From Branchiostoma floridae (taxonomy: Eukaryota; Chordata; Leptocardii; Amphioxiformes; Branchiostomatidae), in contig NC_049992.1 in assembly GCF_000003815.2 (NCBI RefSeq), forward strand, positions 17,287,617-17,351,616: DNA of 64,000 nucleotides. The letters run 5' to 3'. The translations under genes and the position numbers were made by a program. This document shows, piece after piece, positions 26,701-32,400 of the stretch (positions within the stretch are counted from its first letter, which is position 1; every line of letters starts with the position of its first letter). Under the pieces are notes generated by a model. It saw nothing but the letters and a program-made list of their open reading frames with translations. It did no database searches and was not told the origin of the DNA.

Positions 26701-27879
26701 AGCCGTCTCCGGCGCATCTGGTAGGGAAGAGAAAGAAACAAAATTTTAGCTACATATCCAAAACTCTGCTCTGCATTATAGTATATCAATTGTAAGCCAT
26801 TTCATGGGTCCAACTAAGACAATTTTAGATGTCCAATTGTCTTACAATGTTTCCTATTGGACATATCATTCTTCATCGACCTAAGCTGTCTATATCCTAT
26901 AGGATATTTTGTAAGACAAGCCAAAACCGTTTTGATGATTTTTTGCATCATGCTACGGCCCCGTGGCACATTGGTACACCCGATCCCTCGATCTCGGAAG
27001 TTAAGCAACGCGCGGTCCGGACAGTTCTTGGATGGGGACCAACCAAGGATGACAGGATTGCTGTAGCCTCACGAAGCTTTCCACGAAATCGTCTTCCGGG
27101 AGGGACGTAAAACGGGGGTCCCGTGCTCGAGGAGGTGCCTCGAACCATGTTTAACAGCCTCGTTACTCATAATTTGGGTACCTACTGGCTGGCAAAATAC
27201 ACCTGGTGATTATTATGGGGCCCTGGGGTTTGTTGTCTCAGTGTCTGTGCAGTTTGCACTGTGTCACCATCTGAAACTGATTAGTAGGTACAAATCGTAC
27301 CCAGATGACGTACAGGGTGACCTTGTCACTTAGAGTGATTCATACCGTCATCAATACGCGATATGATTTAGGAAAACAACAGGGAACAAAATTATATGGG
27401 TCAAGGGCGGGCAGCTATGAATCCGTGAACTCACTACATGAATTTCAGCTCAACTACGGTGGGTGTAGGACTTACTTCATTCTCATTAAAACATAACACT
27501 AGTATTATGGTACTGTTAAACTCAAGGCAGAAAATAGTGCAGTTCCGATTCCGCAAAAAATTGTGCATTTTCATTTCCTGAGTTGCCCCCCACCCTCCCT
27601 ACGCTGGCCGGTTCGTTCCAAACAGTCGGCTTTTTCTCTGGAAGAGCCAAAACAGAGTCTGATTGTTTCTTAACCTTTGTAAATGGCTGCTGATGCGTGT
27701 ACACATTGAGGAGTTGAGAGCACTGTAAACGAAGTAGTTCCACTGAAAAGGGAGGTAGTCGTATAATACTTTATCATAAGCTGTTGCACTGGTGACTCGA
27801 CAGGTTATTTTGACAAAGGGCCAACGCAACAACGCAGCAAAATAAAACAACCTACCTCGTCCTGAGAAAGCTCACTCAT
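2672..27879 (-). CDS. UBE4B: Ubiquitin conjugation factor E4 B (UBE4B/Ufd2), 24 exons, complete
   Basis: This is an E3/E4 ubiquitin ligase that extends ubiquitin chains on pre-ubiquitinated substrates and works with the p97/VCP pathway (family knowledge). Coding exons in transcript order: 27879-27856, 26717-26341, 25493-25406, 24389-24245, 23263-23104, 21874-21724, 21046-20831, 19717-19634, 19232-19170, 18635-18519, 17953-17855, 17311-17108, 16453-16348, 14991-14753, 13840-13713, 13155-13057, 12136-11901, 10960-10834, 9408-9264, 6756-6631, 5122-4931, 4291-4117, 3769-3623, 2724-2672. All junctions are GT-AG, phases agree, and the total is 3,501 bases (1,166 residues). Residues 1-135 start MSELSQDEM then basic RRRR, as in vertebrate UBE4B. 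The Ufd2 core spans roughly 285-1095 and the U-box 1101-1166. The length is close to the shorter vertebrate isoform; the long Ser/Pro insert of the longer isoform is absent. Identification rests on remembered family sequence, not on a search. Confidence 0.96.
3290..3465. mobile_element. Foldback MITE, CCCCCCTCACATTAGGCG termini (copy 1)
   Basis: A 176-base element flanked by TA on each side, with TIRs CCCCCCTCACATTAGGCG. An inner inverted pair, 'aattacgaggaggcatgaccctga', makes most of it a hairpin. It lies in UBE4B intron 23. Another copy is at 24011-24199, and the window's last 17 bases begin a third. Confidence 0.85.
3468..3600 (-). mobile_element. Degenerate tRNA-headed SINE fragment
   Basis: Read on the minus strand, an A-box-like TAGTCCAGTGGTTCACAG is followed about 45 bases later by a B-box-like TTCAATTCCGG. 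The rest of the tRNA fold is not kept, so it is not a tRNA gene. It abuts the MITE on its left. Confidence 0.45.
3623..3769 (-). CDS. UBE4B: UBE4B exon 23 (U-box)
   Basis: Encodes most of the U-box, residues 1101-1149, a zinc-free RING-like fold that recruits the E2. [21 protein letters not shown] and TDPFNRQ (Pro1136, Phe1137) are the conserved segments; the proline lies in the E2-contact loop known from the family. The exon is preceded by a run of T and cagATCC on the minus strand. Confidence 0.96.
4117..4291 (-). CDS. UBE4B: UBE4B exon 22
   Basis: Encodes residues 1043-1100, the helical linker into the U-box. It starts [11 protein letters not shown] and ends SDAPDEFK. The 'DYSDAPDEF'-type phrase just before the U-box is a UBE4B hallmark. 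The donor is AAAG|gtattt and the exon leaves in phase 1. Confidence 0.95.
4590..4924. mobile_element. hAT-like MITE, AGGGCTxGAAA termini and GGTGCACC repeats (copy 1)
   Basis: Ends are AGGGCTTTAAATTC on the left and TTTTCAGCCCTG on the right. The interior carries repeated GGTGCACC blocks in both orientations. Related copies lie at 6295-6603 and 21353-21702. The right end lies 5 bases from the donor GT of exon 21 (GT at 4929-4930). Flanks CTTTACCA and CGTTACCT match at 6 of 8 positions and may be an old 8-base duplication. Confidence 0.65.
4931..5122 (-). CDS. UBE4B: UBE4B exon 21
   Basis: Encodes residues 979-1042, starting [17 protein letters not shown]. It contains the highly conserved [20 protein letters not shown] stretch of the Ufd2 core and ends IANDE. 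Both boundaries are phase 0. A MITE end sits just past the donor. Confidence 0.97.
5214..5574. mobile_element. MITE, AGGTGGGTCACACCTGCGTATATATTCAAG termini
   Basis: Terminal inverted repeats of about 40 bases (GGTGGGTCACACC and its complement, then TATATATTCAAGTCCG). Inside, a 55-base block (about 5392-5501) with 'acctgtttacgtttgtcc' and 'cactatttttacaacgac' is tandemly duplicated. A relative with the same subterminal sequence lies at about 59610-59825. It is in UBE4B intron 20. Confidence 0.65.
6295..6603. mobile_element. hAT-like MITE, CAGGGCTTGAAA termini (copy 2)
   Basis: Starts CAGGGCTTGAAATACTGG and ends TTTCGAGCCCTG, with repeated GGTGCACC blocks. It ends 27 bases from the last base of exon 20. 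No convincing target-site duplication remains. Confidence 0.75.
6631..6756 (-). CDS. UBE4B: UBE4B exon 20
   Basis: Encodes residues 937-978 of the Ufd2 core. It contains the family phrase '[16 protein letters not shown]' and ends with PFLRP. Both boundaries are phase 0. Confidence 0.96.
6757..7990. other. UBE4B intron 19, proximal part, no further gene
   Basis: Intronic sequence. A lone hAT-like end (CAGGGCTGTCTCAAGGACC near 7146) may mark a decayed element, since no matching right end is seen. Short reading frames here (for example 7334-7594) have no codon or motif support. Confidence 0.4.
7991..8503. mobile_element. piggyBac-like MITE, TTAA target site (copy 2)
   Basis: A 513-base element flanked by TTAA at 7987-7990 and 8504-8507, with AGGGGCATTCCACTCC termini. 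It is inverted relative to copy 1, as the internal 'atgggtagggtctgcatggg' reads the opposite way. Confidence 0.82.
8667..8848. mobile_element. MITE, TACTGTAAATGC termini
   Basis: Begins TACTGTAAATACATT and ends GCATTTACAGTA. Inner 'gcggagatttaatttcgcgg' resembles the interior of common chordate MITEs of this type. It directly abuts the target duplication of the next element. Confidence 0.65.
8858..9249. mobile_element. hAT-like MITE, TAGTGGTGCG termini (copy 1)
   Basis: A 392-base element starting TAGTGGTGCGCACCTAAA and ending GGTACGCACCACTA. Flanks are CTGACAAC (8850-8857) and ATGACAAC (9250-9257), an 8-base duplication with one change. The interior repeats 'ggttcaggtccgga'. A second copy is at 40326-40746. 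It ends 14 bases before exon 19's last base. Confidence 0.88.
9264..9408 (-). CDS. UBE4B: UBE4B exon 19
   Basis: Encodes residues 888-936, including [20 protein letters not shown] and '[12 protein letters not shown]'. This is one of the most conserved blocks of Ufd2-type E4 proteins. Confidence 0.97.
9600..9745 (+). mobile_element. LINE 3' end with (ATTC)n tail
   Basis: 'agcttgttagaaagcaataacgtacaataaaggtcttc' runs straight into a run of ATTC repeats (about 9711-9742). A short 3' UTR ending in a simple-repeat tail is typical of CR1-like non-LTR retrotransposons. No coding part remains. Confidence 0.55.
10275..10485. repeat. Tandem duplication, unit about 104 bases, A/T-rich
   Basis: A block with 'gaagattatacatc' then 'aaatttgatttatccagaag' occurs at about 10275 and again at about 10379, nearly identical. 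It is intronic (UBE4B intron 18). Confidence 0.8.
10834..10960 (-). CDS. UBE4B: UBE4B exon 18
   Basis: Encodes residues 846-887, with [20 protein letters not shown] in the core. It enters in phase 1 and leaves in phase 2 (AGCAA|gtaagt). Confidence 0.96.
11472..11899. mobile_element. MITE with 32-base flanking direct repeats, abutting exon 17 donor
   Basis: TIRs of about 34 bases (core ATCTAGACACGGTTTTTGC, then GATATC) lie at 11501-11536 and 11840-11876. A 32-base direct repeat containing AGACACCATCTTGGACTT flanks it at 11472-11503 and 11868-11899, with two mismatches. The right copy runs to one base from the G of exon 17's donor. Inside, a 21-base unit (GCTATCGGGGACCCCTGCTAA) is tandemly repeated near 11684-11730. 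Confidence 0.65.
11901..12136 (-). CDS. UBE4B: UBE4B exon 17
   Basis: Encodes residues 767-845, with [15 protein letters not shown] and [20 protein letters not shown], both landmarks of the Ufd2 core. The open frame continues upstream past the acceptor, but the AG at 12137-12138 and phase fix the boundary. Confidence 0.97.
13057..13155 (-). CDS. UBE4B: UBE4B exon 16
   Basis: Encodes about residues 734-766: [20 protein letters not shown] then [13 protein letters not shown], matching the vertebrate '[14 protein letters not shown]' block. It enters and leaves in phase 2. Confidence 0.96.
13320..13385. repeat. (AGT)n microsatellite
   Basis: Imperfect AGT/GTA trinucleotide runs within UBE4B intron 15. 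Confidence 0.75.
13465..13675. mobile_element. hAT-like MITE, TAGRGGTGGGTAC termini (short copy)
   Basis: Starts TAGAGGTGGGTACT and ends GTACCCACCCCTA. The interior has 'caggttcaggtgtggacctgatcc'. It belongs with 51851-52248 and 56470-57004. No clear target duplication. Confidence 0.65.
13713..13840 (-). CDS. UBE4B: UBE4B exon 15
   Basis: Encodes residues 692-733, with [20 protein letters not shown] then [15 protein letters not shown]. This matches the vertebrate '[25 protein letters not shown]' region in spacing. Phase 0 in, phase 2 out. Confidence 0.95.
14290..14653. mobile_element. hAT-like MITE, CAGTGTTCTAGCCAGC termini
   Basis: A 364-base element ending GCTGGCTAGAACCCTG. Flanks CTGCAAAC (14282-14289) and CCGCAAAC (14654-14661) are an 8-base duplication with one change. 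It is inserted in the outer copy of the exon 14 donor duplication. Confidence 0.85.
14653..14782. repeat. 68-base tandem duplication covering the exon 14 donor
   Basis: The last 28 bases of exon 14, its donor and about 30 intron bases (plus-strand landmarks ACAGTATCTACCTTTTGC and TGCTTTCCATCTCTTTAA) occur twice, 68 bases apart (acag at 14674 and 14742). The copy nearer 14721-14780 is the functional one by phase. Use of the distal donor would add 68 bases and shift the frame into a stop. Confidence 0.88.
14753..14991 (-). CDS. UBE4B: UBE4B exon 14
   Basis: Encodes residues 612-691, with [20 protein letters not shown], then [20 protein letters not shown], ending [11 protein letters not shown]. 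'[14 protein letters not shown]' is a hallmark of the family. The donor is duplicated downstream (see 14653-14782). Confidence 0.97.
15055..15357. mobile_element. Probable MITE, TTTGCACACTG / AGGTTGCACACTG ends
   Basis: 'atttgcacactgtaacc' near 15073 and 'aggttgcacactgtgcaaac' near 15340 are inverted or repeated 'tgcaac' motifs spread across the block. Ends are not exact, so the limits are approximate. It lies in UBE4B intron 13. Confidence 0.4.
15625..16225. repeat. Two GC-rich palindromic repeats in direct tandem
   Basis: The units at about 15630-15795 and 16045-16225 share a 'ctcaggt-gg-atga-ataaaat' lead-in and the phrase TCCCAGCCCTCC. The second has a near-perfect palindrome around CGGCCTTCGGGTGATCCGAC and ends AATACACCATGTTGTATTC, the inverse of its start. 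They look like related foldback elements about 415 bases apart; the GC content stands out from the AT-rich intron. Confidence 0.65.
16348..16453 (-). CDS. UBE4B: UBE4B exon 13
   Basis: Encodes residues 577-611: [20 protein letters not shown], then [15 protein letters not shown]. It matches the vertebrate VDPTYIFHPRCRI..LPNDETR region and is one of the less conserved exons. Phase 0 in, phase 1 out. Confidence 0.95.
17108..17311 (-). CDS. UBE4B: UBE4B exon 12
   Basis: Encodes residues 509-576: [20 protein letters not shown], then [20 protein letters not shown] and [13 protein letters not shown]. It aligns throughout with the vertebrate protein. Both boundaries are phase 0. Confidence 0.97.
17855..17953 (-). 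CDS. UBE4B: UBE4B exon 11
   Basis: Encodes residues 476-508: [20 protein letters not shown] then [13 protein letters not shown]. Both boundaries are phase 0. Confidence 0.95.
18519..18635 (-). CDS. UBE4B: UBE4B exon 10
   Basis: Encodes residues 437-475, with [20 protein letters not shown] then [14 protein letters not shown]. Vertebrates have 'YLGAFFSFSVFAEDD' here. Both boundaries are phase 0. Confidence 0.96.
18688..19140. mobile_element. piggyBac-like MITE (copy 3, right end decayed)
   Basis: The left end AGGGG follows a TTAA at 18684-18687. The interior matches copy 1 in order ('gacactcaataaacccatgcagaccctac'). The right TIR is not recognisable. It sits between exons 9 and 10. Confidence 0.7.
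19170..19232 (-). CDS. UBE4B: UBE4B exon 9
   Basis: A 63-base exon encoding residues 416-436: [20 protein letters not shown] plus L. It is too short to stand out as an open frame; it was found by homology, GT-AG sites and phase 0 at both ends. Confidence 0.95.
19634..19717 (-). CDS. UBE4B: UBE4B exon 8
   Basis: An 84-base exon encoding residues 388-415: [20 protein letters not shown] then DNYKYPLM, like the vertebrate LDSDYFKYPLM. Both ends are phase 0. Confidence 0.94.
20242..20438. mobile_element. MITE, TACTGTAATTC termini (copy 1)
   Basis: Starts TACTGTAATTCATTTCCCGG and ends near 'ggaattaca'. It shares 'taatgataagttcacgttacag' in inverted orientation with 22328-22540. The right end is imperfect. 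Confidence 0.6.
20468..20823. mobile_element. hAT-like MITE, CAGGCTTTTAGC termini (copy 1), target site = exon 7 donor
   Basis: A 356-base element starting CAGGCTTTTAGCCAGGC and ending CTAGCTAAAAGCCTG. A perfect 8-base duplication TTCTCACC flanks it at 20460-20467 and 20824-20831. Read on the minus strand this is GGTGAGAA: the last base of exon 7 plus the first seven intron bases. A related copy is at 22699-23054. Confidence 0.93.
20831..21046 (-). CDS. UBE4B: UBE4B exon 7
   Basis: Encodes residues 316-387, with [20 protein letters not shown], then [19 protein letters not shown]. The vertebrate '[21 protein letters not shown]' aligns here. It is GC-rich relative to neighbours, and both ends are phase 0. 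Confidence 0.97.
21353..21702. mobile_element. hAT-like MITE, CAGGGCTCAAAATTC termini (copy 3)
   Basis: Starts CAGGGCTCAAAATTCATTTG and ends TTTCAAGCCCTG, with the GGTGCACC blocks of copies 1 and 2. It ends 21 bases before the last base of exon 6. Confidence 0.78.
21724..21874 (-). CDS. UBE4B: UBE4B exon 6
   Basis: Encodes residues 265-315: a Ser-rich start, then [20 protein letters not shown] and [13 protein letters not shown]. This begins the conserved Ufd2 core. In vertebrates a 129-residue optional insert precedes this point; no such exon is seen in intron 5 here. Confidence 0.96.
22056..22110. repeat. Intronic duplicate of the exon 6 acceptor and first bases
   Basis: Plus-strand GCAGAGGCTGTAGCACC, then TGCACCAGGGCTGGGCAAAC, copies 21846-21900 with one clear change. 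It duplicates the exon 6 acceptor and about its first 28 coding bases, some 200 bases upstream in the intron. There is no donor, so it is a dead or decoy acceptor. Confidence 0.85.
22328..22540. mobile_element. MITE, TACTGTAATTC termini (copy 2)
   Basis: Starts TACTGTAATTCCTGATTTTT and ends GTCAATTACAGTA. It is inverted relative to copy 1 at 20242. Confidence 0.68.
22699..23054. mobile_element. hAT-like MITE, CAGGCTTTTAGC termini (copy 2)
   Basis: Same length and orientation as 20468-20823 and highly similar to it. The flanks show no 8-base duplication. Confidence 0.85.
23104..23263 (-). CDS. UBE4B: UBE4B exon 5
   Basis: Encodes about residues 212-264, with [20 protein letters not shown] then [18 protein letters not shown]. 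It matches the vertebrate [24 protein letters not shown]. Phase 1 in, phase 2 out. Confidence 0.95.
23344..23716. mobile_element. Long-TIR element, TAATCTCCAAGCAGATCC, 9-base target repeat
   Basis: TIRs of about 55 bases (TAATCTCCAAGCAGATCCTA, then GGTAGCATAAGATAGTATC). Flanks gtcctgtgg and ttcctgtgg match at 8 of 9 positions, which with long TIRs recalls Mutator-like elements. The interior holds a tandem duplication of about 75 bases carrying CAAGCAGATCCTACAATGGC (near 23471 and 23555). Confidence 0.78.
23798..23904. mobile_element. Small foldback element, AGCCTGGTCCTATTTCTAC arms
   Basis: The left arm AGCCTGGTCCTATTTCTACT and the right arm ending TAGAAATAGGATGG-ACTCAGGCT fold around a short T-rich loop. 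A related fragment may be near 49465 ('cactcgctgccctaaaggta'). Confidence 0.6.
24011..24199. mobile_element. Foldback MITE, CCCCCCTCACATTAGGCG termini (copy 2)
   Basis: Close to copy 1 at 3290-3465, with the same paired 'gaggcatgaccctga' arms. The right flank is TA; the left is less clear. It ends 46 bases from exon 4. Confidence 0.85.
24245..24389 (-). CDS. UBE4B: UBE4B exon 4
   Basis: Encodes residues 164-211: [20 protein letters not shown], then [20 protein letters not shown] and EFKQDPKQ. Vertebrates have '[20 protein letters not shown]' here. Phase 0 in, phase 1 out. Confidence 0.95.
25221..25319. repeat. Near-perfect 47-base hairpin
   Basis: Arms from CCAGAGGAACAACAGTCTTC to TTCTCAAAGAAAGAAGA pair with the following sequence at 45 of 47 positions around a loop of about four A. 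It sits in UBE4B intron 3 and would be transcribed. No TIR family was recognised for it. Confidence 0.85.
25406..25493 (-). CDS. UBE4B: UBE4B exon 3
   Basis: Encodes about residues 134-163: [20 protein letters not shown] then RKDGAVSQR. Vertebrate [20 protein letters not shown] aligns almost exactly. Phase 2 in, phase 0 out. Confidence 0.95.
25620..25742 (+). mobile_element. LINE 3' end with (CAAA)n tail
   Basis: 'ggccgatttgagcttctcatgaataaataaaggttcaaacaaacaaac' is a CR1-like 3' UTR and tail. A relative ('aaggccgatttgagcttattgtgaata') occurs near 41335. Confidence 0.6.
25767..26153. mobile_element. hAT-like MITE, CAGGGTTCTCCCCAGAA termini
   Basis: Starts CAGGGTTCTCCCCAGAATTT and ends TTTCGGGAGAACCCTG. 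'AGTATAGTG' repeats lie near both ends. Flanks share only 'cgact'. Confidence 0.75.
26210..26306. repeat. Hairpin plus direct repeat
   Basis: CAAGGAGGTTAAAAAAGAC pairs with GTCTTTTTTAACCTCCTTG around 'aaaggtatgtgttgctatg'. The loop phrase and AACCTCCTTG then repeat once more. It lies about 35 bases from the exon 2 donor. Confidence 0.75.
26341..26717 (-). CDS. UBE4B: UBE4B exon 2 (Ser/Pro-rich N-terminus)
   Basis: Encodes residues 9-134: [13 protein letters not shown], then a long low-complexity Ser/Thr/Pro/Gln stretch ending [13 protein letters not shown]. The vertebrate N-terminus has the same order ([12 protein letters not shown] ... SRSQSMDIDG). This part is probably disordered. Its first Met is an internal codon, since exon 1 supplies the start. 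Confidence 0.94.
26950..27165 (+). mobile_element. SINE with 5S rRNA-derived head
   Basis: GCTACGGCC ... CGATCTCGGAAGTTAAGCAA ... TTCTTGGATGGG-GACC ... GCTGTAGCC follows the order and spacing of 5S rRNA with changes. It is followed not by a gene end but by a tail ('gggagggacgtaaaacggggg', 'gaggtgcctcga') that also ends tRNA-headed SINEs here (39.0 and 39.3 kb). So it is a 5S-derived SINE, not a 5S gene. It is in UBE4B intron 1. Confidence 0.8.
27856..27879 (-). CDS. UBE4B: UBE4B exon 1 (start codon)
   Basis: Only eight codons: MSELSQDE, then GT. Vertebrate UBE4B starts MEELSADE, which settles both the start and the junction to the RRRR block in exon 2, some 1.1 kb away. Confidence 0.93.
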
Positions 27880-28060
27880 CTTTCACCGTCCTGTATGGCT
27901 TCTTATGCTTTCTCTACTACTAAAATATGAAGTCTGATATCGATATATCTGCCACGATAGCGAGAAAATCGAGTCGAATTCGAGGACTGCGAAATTTTCA
28001 ATGAAAAACACAGTTTTCCGCCATCTTGGATATGACGTCATATGAAATGGTCACATGACT
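27880..28060 (-). promoter_or_regulatory. Probable UBE4B promoter: YY1-like motif and CRE
   Basis: About 140 bases upstream of the start codon lie CCGCCATCTTGG (28018-28029; CCAAGATGGCGG on the coding strand, a YY1-type promoter motif) and TGACGTCA (28033-28040), a perfect cAMP response element. No TATA box is evident. The site matches are direct; promoter function is inferred from position. Confidence 0.65.
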
Positions 28061-28867
28061 TTTTTTTTGCCCACGCCTCAGAGGCGATGCCACTCATGGG
28101 ATCGAGAGGACAAAATGCCCTTGACGCATCATTGGTCGTCGCCTCAAAGGTCATTCAATGATGGTAGGGAAGTCATAGATGTTTGGATCCCTCCTCATAA
28201 TTGCCCTCCTCCGCGTCACAATTGCTCATCTAGAGAAGTGTGTTGGTTGCAGGAGTTTGATACCCGAGGGTCCACCATGTTTGGACGTCTCATCCAGACT
28301 ATCTGATCGTTATTGTGACGTAACCATTGATATTGAATTACTATTTGCTGTTTGCACAATCACTTGTTATGTTTATGTTTATGACGATTTTACCTAAGGC
28401 AATGTTGCCAAATATGTATTCATGTTTATATTTGTGGTGTCATTTTTAAAGAACGGTTTAACAAGACAGAAGTCTCTGTGATTGCTTTTTGCAGAAGACC
28501 TACAGAAGACGTGTGTTTTCCCAAGCGCTTTTTGTAAGAGAGGGACAATTTCTAACACAAGTAAAGATAACTGTAAATTGTGAAACAACTGTTAGTGTCC
28601 CGGGAAGTATAGGATGGAGGGAACTTTTTTTTCAATGGATTCGTGTCACCTACCATATCAATAATCGATTATTGCATTTGATAGGATAAAGCAGAATTAG
28701 CCTTAGGTCAGTTAGGAACTTAGGACATACACGGAGGGCGGACGATTCACCATTTCACAGCGTCACCTAGCGAAAAAATAGCTCACTACACAACGACACC
28801 ATACATAGTATTCCGGCATACATACACAAAACAAACACCAGATGAAATATGTAAATGTAACTGAAGT

Positions 28868-28873
28868 TTTATT
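28868..28873 (-). terminator. Candidate Vax poly(A) signal AATAAA
   Basis: TTTATT on the plus strand gives AATAAA on the coding strand, 242 bases past the Vax stop codon. It is the first such signal downstream and would put the Vax 3' end about 1 kb before the UBE4B start codon. Confidence 0.55.
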
Positions 28874-29114
28874 CTCAATTCCTTAGCAACGATTAATTTC
28901 AACTTGCCAGAAATGTCTCGTTGAAGAATTTAATACAGAAGCTACTCGATAAAACGGTGAAATTGAACTCCTATTGCTAAAGATTAAACCAACAGCTAGC
29001 GCTTATAAAACAATATAACCAACTACTAGTATCTGTAAACAAACGTTTCACAGATTGTCCGATATCTAATGGAAAATATTTTTCACAAATGTACTACCGA
29101 AAAATGCAGTATCT

Positions 29115-29492
29115 TTAATGGACATTATCGTAGTTTTGTTTCGATATCAGGGAGAAATTTGGCCACGTTGAAGGAATAGCTGGCCGTGGACGGATATCTT
29201 GATGTACTGAAGGCTGCCAGCCTGCATCTGTGTACGTAGGAACATAATTCCCCTCAATTCGCGAGACGCACACGTTACTGACAGGTTGTTGTTCCCGTCT
29301 TCCCAGATCTCGCACCTCCGACGATCTCGCGAGAGTATGCACAGGGGTTAGAGGGTCGCTAGGCGGCGCCGTTTGCAGGAGTTTCCAAATGTTCAGGGCG
29401 GCGAGGGTTTCGGAGTTGGCTTGTGTCTTCTCGGCTTCCCGGGCCTTCTCACGCTTGTATTTCGTCCTCCGGTTCTGGAACCACACTTTGAC
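29115..29492 (-). CDS. Vax: Vax exon 3
   Basis: Begins [20 protein letters not shown], recognition helix residues 45 on, and ends [10 protein letters not shown] before the stop. The acceptor is ctccacag|GTC in phase 0. The tail is otherwise poorly conserved. Confidence 0.92.
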   Translation of the reverse strand, partial: VKVWFQNRRTKYKREKAREAEKTQANSETLAALNIWKLLQTAPPSDPLTPVHTLARSSEVRDLGRREQQPVSNVCVSRIEGNYVPTYTDAGWQPSVHQDIRPRPAIPSTWPNFSLISKQNYDNVH

Positions 29493-32400
29493 CTGTGGAG
29501 CATAAGATTCTTATAAAGGGAGATATATTTTCTGATGCAGCTCATTCGACGACTTAACTTTATTCTTCTTGAAGAGCATTGAATAATACATTGTATTTAT
29601 GTGAAATGTTTTAGCTTTCTTGGATGCTTGGATACTTAATTAGATGATTCAACAGTCTTCTTAATATTGCCAAACAAATGTTGATTTTAAAGTGGTAGTC
29701 CCCTCTGTTCCTTTGAAGTCAATTAGAACATCATGTCGACCGCACAGGATTATATCTCATCTAGAAATCGTTTTTAAGTTCATGTGCTATTCTTTGCTTT
29801 ATCTTTCTACCGGTAGGAGGTATGACACGCAAACCATGTACTAACATGTATACATCTAATTATCTACTTACTAGTATTTGATTATTCATTGACCTGCTAT
29901 TAAAAAAATTGATAATATTGTATAATATATTGTTTTCAATATTTGTACAAGTGGAGGCGCTTCGTGTTCGTACTTTTATTTGTATCACTTCTTGTAGTCT
30001 AAAGGTGCACTCTCACTGCACTTGCGTCAGGCTTGCGTCACTGCGGGATTCGAAAGATACTCAACGAATTTCAGAGGTACAAAACGAATTTTTTTTTACT
30101 TTTTGTGTATTTTGTCGTCTTCTAAGTCATACTTTTACGTATTACGCAATTTCTAAATTATAAAAGAAAAATGGAAAAAACAACAAAACAGTAACGCAGT
30201 GAACGAACCCCGCAATGACGCAAGCTTGGCGCAAGTGCAATGAGAGTGCACCTTTGAATAAAAACGAATGTTTACCTGTGTTTCCGTAAGTCGCAGTTGC
30301 CTGGCCAGCTCTGTCCTGTCTTGACCAACCACGTACTGGCTGCCCTGGAAGGCCCTTTCCAGGTCCTTCAGTTGGTCAGCGGTGAAGGCGGTCCGGGCTC
30401 TCTTCGGCCGGTCGATGTCCAGTGCCCGGGGCAATACCATCTCCTTGACCTCACCCTTCGGCGCTTAACAATATCATAATGATAAATTAATTTTTTTTGC
30501 ACAATTCATCCTCGTATAGGCTAATTGAAAGTGAAAAAACAGTCAATGATAATGCATAAGCATAAATTTAAAGCCAAGTAATGGTGGTATCTCACTGCAC
30601 GTGTGACACTGCGGGGTACAAAATCATTCAACGAATTTCAGAGATAAAGAACAAATTTTCTTACGTTTTTTTTTATTCTGCTGTCTTCTAAGTTATACTT
30701 TACGCATTACCCAATATCTGATTATAAAAAAAATGGCTTAAATAACAAGTACCGCAGTGAACGAACCCCGCAGTGTCGCACTGGTGCCCCAAGTCAGTAA
30801 GACAGACAACGTTTCTGGATTATTTTACCTATCATGTCCTACATCAACGTTACTAGAATTAAATCAATACTGGGTTTGACTTCTAACTTGAAGGCAGTGG
30901 GTAATACAAAGCCAATGCTGATTTCAGAATGAATGCAGTTTTATTCAAATTCTTACCCAAAAAGCTCGTTGACATTTTGAACAAGTAATCTATTTCTTTT
31001 AAACTCGAATTGGAGAACATTCGCTGATTAAATGCGTTTCATTTTTCACTGCATTCTTTGCAAACTGTTTTAATATTGTACGACGAACATGTTGCGTTTT
31101 CAAAATATATATATTTTCTCTATTTCTAACAATAAACCATAGTACTAAGAACATAATATCCTGGTTGCAATATTCGTATACTGGAAATGAATACACGTAG
31201 ATTTCATTATAAGGTAAAAGAATGGACACAACTAACGACAGTCTGAGGAAGATCCGTTTAGTATGCACAATCAAAACAAAACCTTTTGTGTATATTTAGA
31301 TATGTATAATATAGTTATATGTACATTGTAAAAATATATCAGTATGTTGAGCCACAGACACATGTATGTGTTATGTATGTTCTGTGCAGGGAAAAATAAC
31401 ATAAAGGTCCAAACGTTTTTTGAAACTTGGATTATCGTTTTAACAACTATGCTATTTTATATTTGTTAACTAAAACAAAGTTTGATCGCTGTTTAGTATT
31501 ATTGAGCAAGATGTGGTGGGGATAGACGTTGCACAACTTGAGATCGTCGTTTGTCTTGCCTACCTAAGCTTATATTTGTATGATATCTTGCGACTTTAAA
31601 AGTTTCAACCTACACATATATACATGGCAATGCTTTTTACCAAGTTTTTTTACCGAGTGAACAAAGTAGATCCTAGTCACCTAGTGGTAGACGTTGATAT
31701 AAATTCGTTACCAAATTCATCATGAAATTTCTCTTTATTTTTAACGTAACGGGCATGTACGAAACATTTACCGTATTGTATGCTCTGGCCCTATAAGGTG
31801 ATTTATTTTCAAAGACGAACTGGAGTTAGCGGCTTTGAATAAAGATATGTTTGTCCTGGCAAAATTATTTTGATATTCAGCATGCTAGTTGTTGTCACAT
31901 CCAAGATTCATCTGTACATATATCAGTTTGCCAAGAAAGTAACTAAAACGGAGAAAGTCTTGGTTCCAAATGTGAGCTCATCCAAGTTGCGACGTTTTCA
32001 TCCTTAGTTTTATTTTTAAAATTTCATTTCTATGACTTCTATGTTTTTGCAAATTGTTTTTTTTTTGTTGTTGTTTAATATACTTTTGCATGAATATTGT
32101 TTCCTCTGAGTAACGATTGCTGTCTTTATATTATATTCTCAGGTTGGGGTAACTTAAATCCGTAACAAAAACAAAAATCATATTTTTAAAAAAAAAATCG
32201 AAATTTAAGAGTCTCCTCATAAGTATTCTAGTTCAATTCTAACTGAGACGAAAGTTCCGCGCTTAACTATACATACTTAACGTTACCCCCGAAGGAGGAA
32301 TGTACTCGTAGAACATTCGATTCAGCCTACCTTTTACAAGTATCCTCCTGTAGTTTTGAGTCGTCTCTTCCTGTTCTGAAGCCATTCTTTCTCTCTTCCT

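Noticed and set aside
26337-26789. Separate Ser/Pro-rich gene starting at the exon 2 methionine
   Set aside because: Exon 1 with MSELSQDE and the matching phase show that this is UBE4B exon 2; the bases beyond 26717 are intron.
26950-27070. 5S rRNA gene
   Set aside because: Several internal substitutions and the shared SINE tail instead of a T-run terminator make it a 5S-derived SINE.
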